Source: Epiperipatus broadwayi (lineage: Eukaryota; Onychophora; Udeonychophora; Euonychophora; Peripatidae). Taken from it: a stretch of DNA of 64,000 nucleotides. Shown one piece after another: positions 1 through 11,010 of this stretch. Under the pieces are notes generated by a model. It searched no databases. It was not told the origin of the DNA and saw only the letters and a program-made list of their open reading frames with translations. Both the position numbers and the translations under genes were made by a program. The stretch's first letter is position 1, and each line of letters starts with the position of its first letter. The DNA is taken from assembly GCA_028023455.1 (NCBI GenBank), contig JAQFVV010000013.1, positions 3,722,001 through 3,786,000 of the forward strand, written 5' to 3'.

Positions 1-455
1 TTTAGCAACTAATAAAAATATCCCTTATAATTGTTATGGAGATGAACTGAAGGCACTAACAGAGCAATTTCATACAAAATTTGCCAACTTCCAAAACAAA
101 AACTCCACATTTGCTATATTTGCTCATCCAATAAATGCTGATATAAATAATATGCTAGACAACTAAAAGATGGAACTTATTGAGATTCAGGTGGATTTTG
201 TGCTAAAATCACAATTTAAGGAACATTGATTTGACAGATGTTTATAAACTTTGATTTGATGGAAGCAAAAAATACAAATTTAAGCACCTTTTCAAGAAAA
301 ATCATTTGTCTTTTCGGTAGCACATATATATATGAACAGTTTTTCGAGGATAAAATACAATAAACCAAAAATTCTGACGAACTAAGAAATTCTAAGTGAT
401 TATCCTTACTTAATATTAACCTCAATATTGATGGTCTCATTGTTGAGGTATAAGC
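1..455 (+). pseudogene. hAT-family transposase, C-terminal fragment, decayed and cut by the window edge
   Basis: Reading the plus strand in frame 2 gives a stretch with the pattern ELKALTEQF, then a motif MELIEIQ near position 170, then FGSTYIYEQ at 313-339. This order matches the C-terminal hAT dimerisation region of the transposase-derived SCAND3/FAM200/GTF2IRD2-like group, where the last motif is usually FGSTYLCEQ. The reading is broken by an in-frame TAA at 164-166, a TGA near 228 and at least one frameshift after the FGSTY motif. The weak remainder (LNINLNIDGLIVEV) fits the end of the domain. The N-terminal BED finger and the catalytic core would lie left of the window. hAT transposases cut and paste DNA in the nucleus; this copy cannot make protein. 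The family call is recognition from motifs, not a search. Confidence 0.75.
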
Positions 456-1007
456 CAATCTTCACATTAAATTGTTATGTAGTTATTATTATAAAATGAA
501 TGCAAAACTTTATACCAAACTATAAATAAATGAAATATGAATTGCAACTTGTTTTAATAATTACTATTAATTTGTAATATTTAATAATTTGGTCCCATTC
601 TTTGACTTGGTGACAGAATGATAATTTGGTCATGAACTAGGAAAGTTGCCCATGCCTGTTCTAAGCAAACATCAATGTGCTATTCAAATAAATAATCATT
701 TACCTGAGTTTAAAATTTAATTAAGATATTAAGAGTTATATTTCCTTCTCTAAAGCTTAATGAATAAAAGAAGTACTTGTGCATGCATGAATATTTATTA
801 TATATATTTATAATAGACAAACTATAAAGTTATCAGCCAAACCATTATTACTTGGTAACTAATGTTAAAAAATTTCAAACTTCAATTGGCATTTGATTAT
901 CACTTTATATTTGTATAAACTGAAAAAATTATCACATATTAAATAGTAATAATAAAAAGTCAGATGTCACATGACTTATATATAGCTTGCAATTACTAAT
1001 ATGTAAA
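456..1007. other. AT-rich spacer, nothing recognised
   Basis: No ORF, tRNA-like box or repeat could be supported here. The sequence is simple AT-rich DNA between the hAT relic and the inverted-repeat element. Confidence 0.6.
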
Positions 1008-1333
1008 CTTAAGAGCATGCTAACGCTCTAAACAAATTAAATGGCTAAGCCTATTAATATATGGAGTATCTGAATTAAGTTCAGGCCCATATAATTTTTT
1101 CAGTTGGGGAGCTGACTTTAAAGACATGCAGATGTCTAAAGGTTTAGATCTTCTTCTTGAAAATTATCTTTTAGATAAATGTTTAGCTTGAGTTGGTTTT
1201 TTGAATCTAATGACCCAACTCCTCACTGAAGAGACCCATAGGTCGAAACCGGTCTGGGGATGGGGACAATCTAAGATAAAGATGATCATAATAATACAAA
1301 AAAGCTTGTTTAGAGCATTAGCATGCTCTTAAC
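1008..1333. mobile_element. 326-bp element with 27-bp terminal inverted repeats and a hammerhead-like core
   Basis: The termini at 1008-1034 and 1307-1333 are inverted copies of each other, differing at about 2 of 27 positions. Both contain the core AGAGCATGCTAA read inward. Direct ACT trinucleotides flank the TAAGAGC ends and may be a short target-site duplication. The interior is non-coding and less AT-rich than its surroundings. It carries a 7-bp hairpin (GAGTTGG at 1190-1196 with CCAACTC at 1215-1221). This is followed by CTGAAGA, a GACC/GGTC stem and GAAAC at 1226-1249. It is best described as a non-autonomous foldback or MITE-like element of unknown superfamily. Confidence 0.6.
1226..1249 (+). 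ncRNA. hammerhead-like core (degenerate)
   Basis: The order CTGAAGA, a 4-bp stem GACC/GGTC closed by a short loop, then GAAAC resembles the hammerhead ribozyme core CUGAUGA-stem II-GAAA. One core base differs (A for U). Outer stems I and III are not obvious, so activity is doubtful. Such motifs are known from Penelope-like and other retroelements. Confidence 0.25.
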
Positions 1334-1429
1334 TTCACATATTAAATAGTATATTTTTATTTATTAAATAAAGTAACAAAATAATAAGTAGACATGGAAT
1401 TTACTTAAAATGTATAAACATTGGAAATA

Positions 1430-2815
1430 ATATGGGAAATCTGAACACAGACTTTCAAGCTCCTTTCAACTATCCACTCTATCTCATACAACTATTACAT
1501 ATTACCACACATATATGAAAAAGATAAATGATCTCCAATATACATATTTCATGCTGAACCAGCATTCATTAACTGATCCAGCTAATGATCTCCCACATAT
1601 ATAATTAGTGCCCAGGTTACATCACAATAACAAATATCCATACTTTAATAGACAGGCTTCAATCTACTTCACCCTCCAACTTTTCAGCCATTCACACCAT
1701 TGACAATCTGATGATGGAACACCCAAAGCTCTTGCTAATGCCAATATTATTATCAGGCCCATGTTGATTTTAAGTCAATCTTATTCCTCATGCATAAGAT
1801 CTTGTTATTTAAATACATAGAAGATGGATAGGCAGGATATAAGCTGAATTTGTAATATTTTAAATATAGGTATATTTTATACCTCTGGAGTCTAAATATA
1901 ATTTAGAGGAACTGCACACAGGCTTTCAAGCTCCCTACTGATACACATGACCACACCTAAATGTAAAAGATAAATTGTCTCTAATATACATATTTCATAC
2001 TGAACCATCACTCATCAGTTGGTCCAGATCATCTCTCACATATATATATATATATAACAAATACCCATTTATATTAAGATCAGTGTTCCAATGTCAGATT
2101 TTCAATGGGATGGATGGCTAAGAATTTGTGTGGAGTAGATCAAAGCCTGCCATTGATTATATATATATATGTAGGAGATGATGATCAGGACTAACTGATG
2201 AGTTCTGATTCTGCATGACATTCATATATTGGAGATCATTTATCCTTTTCACATATATATATATATATTGTAAAGTGTATTAGTTGTATGAGATATTGGA
2301 AGGCTGAAGGGAGCTTGGAAGGTAGTTTCAGATCCCCTATATTACCTCTAGACTCCAGGTATATAAATACACTTGTATTTAAAATAATACAAATTCAGCC
2401 TACATCCTGCCCATCCCTCTTCTGTGTATTTAAATGAACAAATATTATGCATAAGGGGTCAAACTGACTTAAAGTAAACATGGGCATGGCAATAATGTTG
2501 GCATTAACAAAAGATTTTGATGTTCCATCATCAGATTTTCAATGATATGGATGGCTGAAGAGTTGGAGGGAGGAGTAGACTGATGCCTGTCCATTTAAGT
2601 GTGAAAATTTGCTATCCTAATATAAACAGAGCACTGGTTATATATATGGGAGATGAGCTGGATCAACAGATAAATCCTGGTTCAGCAAAAAATATGTATA
2701 TCAGAGATCATTTATCATTTTCACATATGTGTGATCATGTGTATCAATTGTTTGAGATAGAGTAGATGGTTGGTGGAGATTGATATCTAGACTCCAAATA
2801 TATAAAATATACTTT
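1430..2815. repeat. cluster of four copies of one ~450-bp repeat family in forward and inverted order
   Basis: A unit at about 1438-1900 (starting near CACAGACTTTCAAGCTCC and ending near CTCTGGAGTCTAAATAT) is followed by a partial forward copy at about 1905-2080. Next comes an inverted partial copy at about 2089-2345, then an inverted nearly full copy at about 2346-2800. Shared landmarks, seen in both orientations, include TTTCAAGCTCC, GATAAATGATCTCCAATATA, ACAATCTGATGATGGAAC and CTCATGCATAAGATC. No coding potential is visible. The arrangement makes a large imperfect palindrome that ends exactly where the 97-bp palindrome begins. The family is not recognised. Confidence 0.7.
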
Positions 2816-3103
2816 GTAATAGCTAAACAGCATTAAGCTGTTGCACATGCGCTTTGCAGATTTTAACTATAAATGACTGAATACAAACACTTCAAACACA
2901 TGATAAAGTCTTTGGGAAAAGACAGAATGGCCAAATGGCCATCTATCTTTTCGAACCCAAACTCTTTTGTATGGGCAAATCTTAAGTGTCTGAAAGTGAA
3001 AGCATGAAGACTTTATCATGTGTTTGAAGTGTTTGTATTCAGTCATTTATAGTTAAAATCTGCAAAGCGCATGTGCAACAGCTTAATGCTGTTTAGCTAT
3101 TAC
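2816..3103. repeat. perfect palindrome with 97-bp arms and a 94-bp spacer
   Basis: The left arm at 2816-2912 and the right arm at 3007-3103 are reverse complements with no mismatch that I can find. Each arm contains the motif GCGCTTTGCAGATTTTAA followed by ATAAATGA. The spacer at 2913-3006 is unrelated and non-coding. The same sub-motif (ACGCTTTGC...TTAATAATAAATGA) occurs in the nested inverted-repeat element at 32.3-33.1 kb. The sequence right of the palindrome (CGCTATATAAAATAA) also resembles that element, so both belong to one foldback superfamily. No transposase is present. Confidence 0.8.
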
Positions 3104-6100
3104 AGTTTATAAAACTTCGCGCTATATAAAATAATTGATTTATTTAAAATATACTTGTATTTAAAATATTAAATATTGCAAATACATTTACCAGAATAAT
3201 AACATTAAAAAAATTAGTGACATATCAAGTAGAGTAATAATATATGCTATTATATTTGAATATTAAATGCAAACAGATTTCACAAAAATTCTCACACAGC
3301 TTGAGGATTTATATTATACAGAATGCTTTCAGATATTTAAAAGATTAATTTTATGGCTATAATACTTATGGAATATTAAATATGGATAGTTGTCTCAAAA
3401 TGTTTTACACAGCTTAAGGATTTATATATACAGAGTGCTTTCAAATATTCAAAAGAACATTTTAAAGTTGTCATGGAAGGCTTTTAATGAAAAAATTAAA
3501 AGACATTCAAAGAATGAAAGAAAAGAGAATTAATTTGGAACATAAGAATAAAAATAAAAGAAAAAATGTGAAATTTCCAAAAAAAAAAAAATTATGAAAG
3601 AGGAAAATCCAAAAAGAAAATGGAAGCATCTAAATAAATATATAGAAAAGACAAATTGATATTCTCATAAAAATGTGTATTTCAACTCAGAAAGTGCGAG
3701 CATGATATAATATATGCATGTCTTAATACAAAATTAGAACTACAATTAATAATAAGTGATTTGTGTCAATGTTGTGAAGGCAGTGCATTTGACATTTATA
3801 AATAAAACTGTAGCTACTAATAATTACATCTCAAATTTTTAAAACATTAATACATTTAAACCAAATAACATAAATTATTTTAAAAATTTTAAAAACTTTG
3901 AAGTTGGTTTTAAAAAAAAAGATAAATTGATAGCAGAAATAATACCTGACATTATATATTGTATTTTAATTTACTACATATTATGTAAATATTTATATAA
4001 CCAATCAGTTATATATTTATTAATATTATCATTATCATAGATAAAACAACAATGTCCTCAAGTCACCCATGAAAACAATCTAACTTTTAAAATGATTTAG
4101 ATCAATAGACAATTCTCAAATATCTAGGGATAAGTTACAAATACAATCAACTGAATGTGAAATGTCATTATGCAATGCATTTGTTGACTACAAATAATTG
4201 ATCTATGAGCATTTCTGCTAAAATTAAAGTAGTGAAACATCATTGTATACATCCAAGATATAGTCAAATTCTGAAAATATTTATTAAAATACAGTAGAGA
4301 TAATTAGACTATATAGAGATTAGCAGTAAAAATTACACCTCTCTAAAACTTTTTACAGCAGTTTTATAAGAAACATTTTCTGAATTATCACAGAATGGAA
4401 AGAGAGTAAAAAAAGAAGTATACATTTTTCAAATCATTTATATTTTACAGATGATGTATTTATTTTCATAAACAATGGTTCATGGATTCAGGAAAATTTT
4501 TTAGAAGTATAAGATGAATAAAAGAAAAAAAGATTAACATTATTAATAAAAAGACTAAGGTAGTGTTGAATGGGTTTTCTAAAAAATAAAATAAAGAGTA
4601 ATAGTAATGAATTAAAGATAATTTAAAAAATTTAAATATTTTGGATAAAAATAAACTCATAATAAACTGTAGTGAATTAAACATGGATGAGTTCTTTAGA
4701 CAGAAATAATTTAATACTAAAAAAAAAAAATTGTTTATGTGTATCTATTATTCCACCAGTTATTCACTTATTATATCTGGGATGAATATGTAACAGAAAA
4801 ATAATATAGAGATTACAGATCAGAAAGTATAGAAAGATGTACTCTAAAAACAAAATACATGAATTAAATCACAAAATATCATTGATATTGATAGAAAAGA
4901 TAGAAATGGAACTAATTTGCACATATTATCAGAAGAAATGGGAGATGATAAAGTCCAAAAGATTGTAAAACACTATGAAAAGATTGCATAAAGAAATAGA
5001 ATAAAATTAAATAGATGTGTGGATTGACAATAATTAAAGATGATTATTATATATATAAATTCATGTGTAAGATAGATCTTATCATTAGTAATTATTCAGG
5101 TACATTGTTCTGATTTCACACTGATAAAAGCCATAAACTGAAAACTAGTCTAAAGATAATGGATAGGATAAAGCAGGATAGGCATTTATTAAGAACTGTC
5201 ATTTAGCATCCATTAGATTATTAAACCATAGAGTAGGTGATTTAAATATGGTGAAAGAAAAATATATACTGTTAATTTAAGTATCTTAATTACAAGCAAA
5301 TATACATGTTTGCATTATTATGACACATAAGTGTAAAATGATTTTTTTTTTAAGTTAAATAAATAGTTTTTTTGGTAAATGATCCAAACAAAATAAATAT
5401 ATTCATATATATTTTAAGTATATATAAGATTTATCATATATTGTACACACACACACACACACACACACATACCCAAAGAATGATCATGAGTAACAAAATT
5501 AAAAATATAATGAATATATTAAATTTTTTAAAAGCAAATTAAATTTTCTACCAAAAAAAGAGGCTATAACAAATATTTAAGTGCTTTTTTTAATATTCAA
5601 GCAAGGATTAGTATTGATTTAAAGCAAAAAAGATAAAAATTGCTTTTCTTCTATATAAGAAAGAAAACGAACAGATTTAAACTGCACCGGATTTTTCTTA
5701 TCTTTATCTAAAGTTAGGACATGATCGTTTATCTTCTGCGTAAATAAAACATATTCTTTAACATACCATTATTTTTGATATACTAAAAATTTTAACTCCT
5801 GCTTAAAATTATTTCTTGCAATATAAAAAGCAATAATTCTTTGAAACAGCTGTCTTATAAAATAACACAGATGGCTGCTAATTCGTACTCACCTAGGAAA
5901 GATATAATGAATGCTGAAAGTTGCTTTTTCAGAAGTCTGTCATAATAAAAAATATGGCTTCATATCTAATGTCTGGTACAAAGAAAATATATCATGTGCT
6001 TCCCTGTCCTTTCAGCTAGTTTTATAAGTACCTTCTGACTAATACACTCTGCAGTATTTATTTCCTCTCATTTATTTTAAAGAATTAACAATGATTTAAG

Positions 6101-6389
6101 ACAGGAATCAATTTTTGTTTTTAAAACATTTTTCAGTTGTTTAAAAACTAATTTATTAAGCTAAAGAAATAAGAAAAATGAATACCATATCATTTGTCAT
6201 TATTAGAAAACTAATAGCTTATAATTAAATATTATTAGAGTAAGAGACCTTATAAGATCTCATGCTATAATGCTTTTATTTACTTGTTTTAGAAAAAGAG
6301 TATTTAATAATTGAGATTACATATATATGCCACTATTTACTAAGACAATAAAGTCAATTACTTCATGCTTAAATAAGTTTATAAATGTA
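3104..6389. other. AT-rich spacer with one ~113-bp-period duplication and an (AC)n tract
   Basis: A degenerate direct duplication is present at about 3258-3349 and 3371-3462 (GAATATTAAAT...CACAGCTT..GGATTTATAT...AGAxTGCTTTCA). A perfect AC microsatellite lies at 5445-5469. Otherwise I see homopolymer-rich AT DNA without genes. The 72-codon minus-strand ORF near 4466-4684 is low-complexity chance sequence. Confidence 0.5.
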
Positions 6390-6592
6390 GATAACAACCT
6401 TTAAGCTATTAATAAACTCAACCAATAGTTAAGCCAAACTCCTTTAACATAAATGTCCTTGGTCTGATATGTTTATATAGACATCAAAGATTGCAACAAA
6501 CATATCAGACTATAGATAAAGGTGGTATTGTTAAAGGAGATTGCATTGACTATAGATTGAAATTATTAATAGCTTAAGGATTGATTGTTATC
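6390..6592. mobile_element. 203-bp foldback MITE-like element
   Basis: The ends read GATAACAA inward from both sides, and the two halves pair over most of their length. CTTTAAGCTATTAATAA pairs with TTATTAATAGCTTAAGG, CTCCTTTAACA with TGTTAAAGGAG, and TCTGATATGTTT with AAACATATCAGA. Only about 25 bases in the centre are unpaired. This gives an imperfect hairpin some 85 bp long, as expected for a non-autonomous inverted-repeat transposon. Superfamily and target duplication are not clear. Confidence 0.6.
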
Positions 6593-7446
6593 ATGCAACT
6601 ATTAACCTATTTTCTATCTGACTATGAATGGGCTTATGCTCTCTTGACAAGACAATGAAATGCCACAGTTAGAATTGCATTGCATTAAGCATGGAGAATA
6701 TTTTATTTTGTTAGCAAAATTTCACAGTACACTTTCATTTGCTAGTAATTTTGATCAATCAATCATCAATGAAATTCATCGTAGACTAAAATAATAATAA
6801 AAAAGTATGACTATCATGATCTACAATGATGAAATAAAGTCAGGCTTTAATTTATTGCAAAATAATAATAATAAATTTGTTTTTTATAACTTTTTTTGGT
6901 GCACCCTTTTTTTAATTTCAATTGATAACTTATATATATATTTACTTTTTGTAATCCACAAATTTTATTAAATAATATCAATGTTTTGAATGTTCAACAA
7001 TCTTTTTAAGATTTGAAAGATTGTTAAACAAAATTAAATGTATAGGTTATTTAAAATTGAATATAATGCACTATTAACAGAAAGATATATATTGTTTAAG
7101 TAATTAAATGATAAATTGTTCTATTATTACGAAGAAAACAAACATAATATTGATTTTTTTCTCTTTAAATCCTAAATAGAACATTTCTAGTAAAAGATTT
7201 CATTTGACTTATCCAGTACTAAAGTACCTGAATATAATTCATATAATTTTTCAATAGATATTGATGATATTTAGAATCATTTCCCAAGTAAATTATATTT
7301 ATTAATTGTCTGCAAAACTTTGTTTGGTTTAATGCAATGATGGAGTACCAATCTTGAGAGGTAAGGGTTCATGAATTGCAGTTTGTTACTTCCGATGCTC
7401 AAATGTCATATGATCTCCGAATAGCACAACATATGATTACTTACTT

Positions 7447-7560
7447 AATGATATAATTAAGATCCAACCAGTAACCACCTAAACATTCATAGTAAAATAT
7501 AGTAATCAATATTTCTCACTGCTGTCAAGGCAACCTTCACACCTTTTAATAGCAAGAATG
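7447..7560 (+). repeat. 114-bp direct duplication, copy 1
   Basis: This segment is repeated at 7804-7917 with an offset of exactly 357 bp and only a few substitutions (for example AACCACC against ATCCACC, CATAGT against CACAGT). The lack of indels suggests a fairly recent segmental duplication or two insertions of the same short repeat. No coding content. Confidence 0.8.
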
Positions 7561-7803
7561 GAATCCATTCTTACTAATGGTCCATTGAATATATATGGAC
7601 ACTTAAAGCTTGCAACTTGACTACAGAGTATGAAATATTGATATATAGAAGTTTAAATAAACCTCTTTAAACATGAAATAAACATGTCACTGTAATGCAG
7701 ACTAATAAATAGTCAATTAACATTACAAACTGCAATACTTTTAAATTGCCCATGTATTATTTAGAAATAATAAGCGAAATAGTGCCTAAAGCTAATCTGG
7801 GAT

Positions 7804-7917
7804 AATGATATAATTAAGATCCAACCAGTATCCACCTAAACATTCACAGTAAAATATAGTAACCAATATTTCTCACTGCTGTCAAGGCAACCTTCACACC
7901 TTTTAATAGCAAGAATG
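7804..7917 (+). repeat. 114-bp direct duplication, copy 2
   Basis: Second copy of the segment at 7447-7560. Both copies end in AATAGCAAGAATG, after which the flanks diverge. The 243 bases between the copies hold nothing recognisable. Confidence 0.8.
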
Positions 7918-9734
7918 ATGGTATTATTGTTTATAATTGGAACAAATTATTACATGATGTGAACTATTTGTGTGTAAGTAAACTTTCATGAAATAGTTTT
8001 ATAGCTGATTGACCAAAAATTGATTCGAGGTGGTCAATCATTATTTTGGGATAATTATGTATATATATTATTACTATTTTGTAACATGATTATTTATTTT
8101 ACTTTCAATATATGTCTGAAACTTCCTTATGATATATTGTCAATGGTTGAATCAGTTAATTTTTGATAGAAAAAGATTCAAAGATAAAATCTATAGTAAG
8201 TTTGAGAGTAAGACAATAGATTTCCTGGTTGTAAAGTAAAAGTTCAAATACAGTTCTTGCTTAAAACAAATCAGTACTTCTAATAAAAAAAAAATCTATT
8301 TAAATAAAAACTATTTATAGAAATCTGACTGCTGCCAATATGACTACTACTTTTCTTATATATTTTTTTGCTTTGGAGTTGAAAGAACGAACAACATTAT
8401 TGAATTGCTGTAAATGTACAAATGTCTGACTTCTTGTGCACTCACATCTTCGGCACCATCCTCTTTAGTAATTTTATACATTAATGTAAATGCTTCATGC
8501 CAGAGAAAAATTCCAAAATATGTATTATAAATTCTTAAATAAATTTTTGATGCAATACATTTAAGGATTTAATTAATAAGTATTTTGGAATGTTTGTTCT
8601 ATACAATAACCATTTATATTAATGCACAAAATTATTGCACTATAATTGTGGAATTTAATTTATATTACATCCACATTAGATAAATGCATTAACTATTAAC
8701 TATTATAATTATTATCTTTTTCATTCCTTTTTTTATTATTATGCATTTACTTAAATGATTTCATAATTTTGTAACCTCTATTATTCTACGTCATAACTTA
8801 TATTTAAAATTGGAATTATTAATAATAGCTATAAAAATTTGCTGTTGATTCAACAGAATCCTTAGATTGAAATCTTTAAAAAGTAATGAAATTCCTAGTA
8901 TTCATTTCATAGGTTCTTGTCATTGACAGTTCATCAATACATACAGGTCAGTTTGCTTAGTTTACTAGTTAAAAAGTTTGCATTTGGGACCAAATAAGAC
9001 CAGTTATCTTTCTTCTCTCCTAGAAACTTAATTATTCCTGAGTAAGATATCAGTTACTAAATTTTTGACTGTGGAATTATATTATTATGTGCATGAATAT
9101 ATAACCAATTATATGTGTACAAAGTATATTCATTCCTTTGAAGTATCTGCTATTCATGCTAACTTTCAATAGTTCTTAAAAAAATTAAAATAACAAATTT
9201 AAATTTAAAAGATTATCTTGTTACTGAAGAATTGAATTAGCTCAAAGACTGTATTGTGAATAAAAGTTAAGTGTATCCTTGTTTACTAAAAGAATCTTGA
9301 CTAGTTCTCTGACAATGATTCTATCATTAGTAAATTAATTTCTGCTTGTTAAATAATAAATAGATATATGCAAGGTAGAAATTCAAAAACAGAAATTCAA
9401 CAAGATTTGAAAACAACAAGGAGAAAAAAACTGCAAACAATATACAGTCATCCACTAATCATTATTACTTTATATCTTTTTTATAACAAATTGAAAGTTG
9501 TAAACGATTACAATGGAATAAAAGAATAAAAAAATAAAAGGATAAATAAAGTATGTGTGAAAAAATTGAATACATTAATTTAAATAAATAAAGTCCATCT
9601 TTTGAAATTGCAATAATGTGAGCATGCCAATACATTCAAATGTAAATAAATTTAAATAGAGATAAAATTAGCAATCAACTGTAATTAGCATAAAAGAAAA
9701 TATACACACAATTAGAATAAAATAAAAGGTAACT
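7918..9734. other. AT-rich spacer, nothing recognised
   Basis: No ORF of note, no tRNA-like boxes and no clear repeats. A short inverted pair, TTGATTGACCA-like, near 8007-8041 (TGATTGACCA / TGGTCAATCA) could form a small hairpin. Confidence 0.5.
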
Positions 9735-10110
9735 AAGCTATGAAATAATTCACAAGTTAATTCATCAAATATATTAAGATGCAACTTGGATAAATTATAT
9801 TTGCATAATATGAATCTCTAAGCTATGAAATAATGATAAGGTGGTTTGTCAAATATACTGAGATGTGACTTGAATAAAGTATATTTGCATAAAATAAAAC
9901 TCAGCATATTCTGAAATAGTGTGAGATGGTGGTGTAAATCATCCATATAACTGGCAGCATCTATAGCTACATGTTTAATTATAACAACAATTGCAGATTT
10001 TGCCATTTCCTAGTTCAAACAATATATATAATTGCCAGTGTCTAGGACATCATGTTTAATAATACTCATAATTATATATTATACCATTTTTTAGTTCACT
10101 TGACATAAAT
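9735..10110 (+). repeat. two adjacent degenerate tandem duplications (periods ~85 and ~80 bp)
   Basis: AAGCTATGAAATAAT begins at 9735 and again at 9820, followed in both by CAAATATA-TxAGATG-ACTTG-ATAAA-TATATTTGCATAA. A second pair follows: CTGGCAGCATCTATAGCTACATG near 9951 and TTGCCAGTGTCTAGGACATCATG near 10032. The pattern looks like old slippage or tandem satellite growth. No gene. Confidence 0.55.
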
Positions 10111-10310
10111 GAGCAAAACAAATACTCAACACTCTCTAATGTTTAAAAAATAATAATAATTAAAACATATGGCATCACACACCTGGTTTTCAAGTTACTA
10201 ATGATAATCAGATTGAATATTCTGTACTATTATTATCTCTTTATTAAAAAGTTACTTCATCGAACCCTAAATGTATTGAAACAAAGGTGTGAAAACTTGT
10301 TTTCCTTTGT

Positions 10311-10515
10311 AATGATTCATAATACAAGCTGTGATAATAAGAAACCCTTCCAGATGAAAGATTATCCTCCAGACTTTAGTGTGAATACTTCCATATCTAT
10401 TATAACCCCTGGTTCTAATTCATGATTCAAGCTGTGATAATGAGAGCCACTTCCAGATGAAAGCTTACACTCCAGACCTTAGTGTGAATCTTTCCATATC
10501 TATTATAACTAATTG
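10311..10515 (+). repeat. tandem duplication, period 103 bp
   Basis: AAGCTGTGATAAT starts at 10326 and at 10429. Both copies continue with CTTCCAGATGAAAG, CTCCAGAC-TTAGTGTGAAT and CTTCCATATCTATTATAAC at matching spacing. The overlapping 74-codon ORF at 10201-10425 covers only part of one copy and is not conserved as a reading frame in the second, so it is not treated as a gene. Confidence 0.7.
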
Positions 10516-10639
10516 AAGAAAGCATAGAAACTGTGAATAAGATTGCATACAATATCTAATCTTCCCTATATATATATATCAAAATATTAATATATATCAA
10601 ACTAACCAAAGAAAATACATATAAAACAAAAAAAGACTT

Positions 10640-11010
10640 ATAAAAGGGTGTTCTCCATGTGAGGATAAAAGATGTTTTACATGTAAACATATTGTTGTGA
10701 CAAAAGTGGTCTTTAGTACTAAGAATCGTAATTTTAAATGGTATATATAGGTGAGTCAGCAAATAGTTTACATGTCAGAATGACTAATCATAGATTTGAC
10801 ATTTTGCATAAGAATAAAGATAGACCGGTTTCAAAACATTTTAACTTACCGAATCATTCAATTGATGATTTAAAAGTAGTGATTCTTCAGGAAGGTTTTT
10901 CTTCTACAAGGGAGAGGAAACAAAAGGAGAGTTTTTTTTATTTTTAAATTCAAGACCTTAGAACCACATGGATTGAATTTAAACACTGGAACTATTACAT
11001 CTCTGGGTTA
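10640..11010 (+). pseudogene. Penelope-like retroelement, C-terminal GIY-YIG endonuclease fragment
   Basis: The stretch 10649-10690 encodes a cysteine/histidine cluster (CSPCEDKRCFTCKH) typical of the region upstream of the endonuclease in Penelope-like elements. After a frame change, 10738-10947 encodes VYIGES, a conserved arginine (SLHVRM), NHRFD and the PVSKHFN..NHS pattern of the GIY-YIG nuclease, then a RERKQKES block. A further frame change gives KTLEPHGLNLNTG near 10952-10990, the usual end of the protein. In intact elements this nuclease nicks DNA for target-primed reverse transcription. The Cys cluster sits only about 50 bases from the YIG motif, so a linker of roughly 20-30 residues is missing. 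RT domain not found upstream. Non-functional. Confidence 0.75.

Noticed and set aside
5445-5469. CRISPR-like or other functional array among the AC, CT and poly-A tracts
   Set aside because: Simple microsatellites. No repeat-spacer pattern occurs anywhere in the window.
10201-10425. 74-codon ORF
   Set aside because: Covers part of a 103-bp tandem repeat and the frame is not preserved in the second copy.
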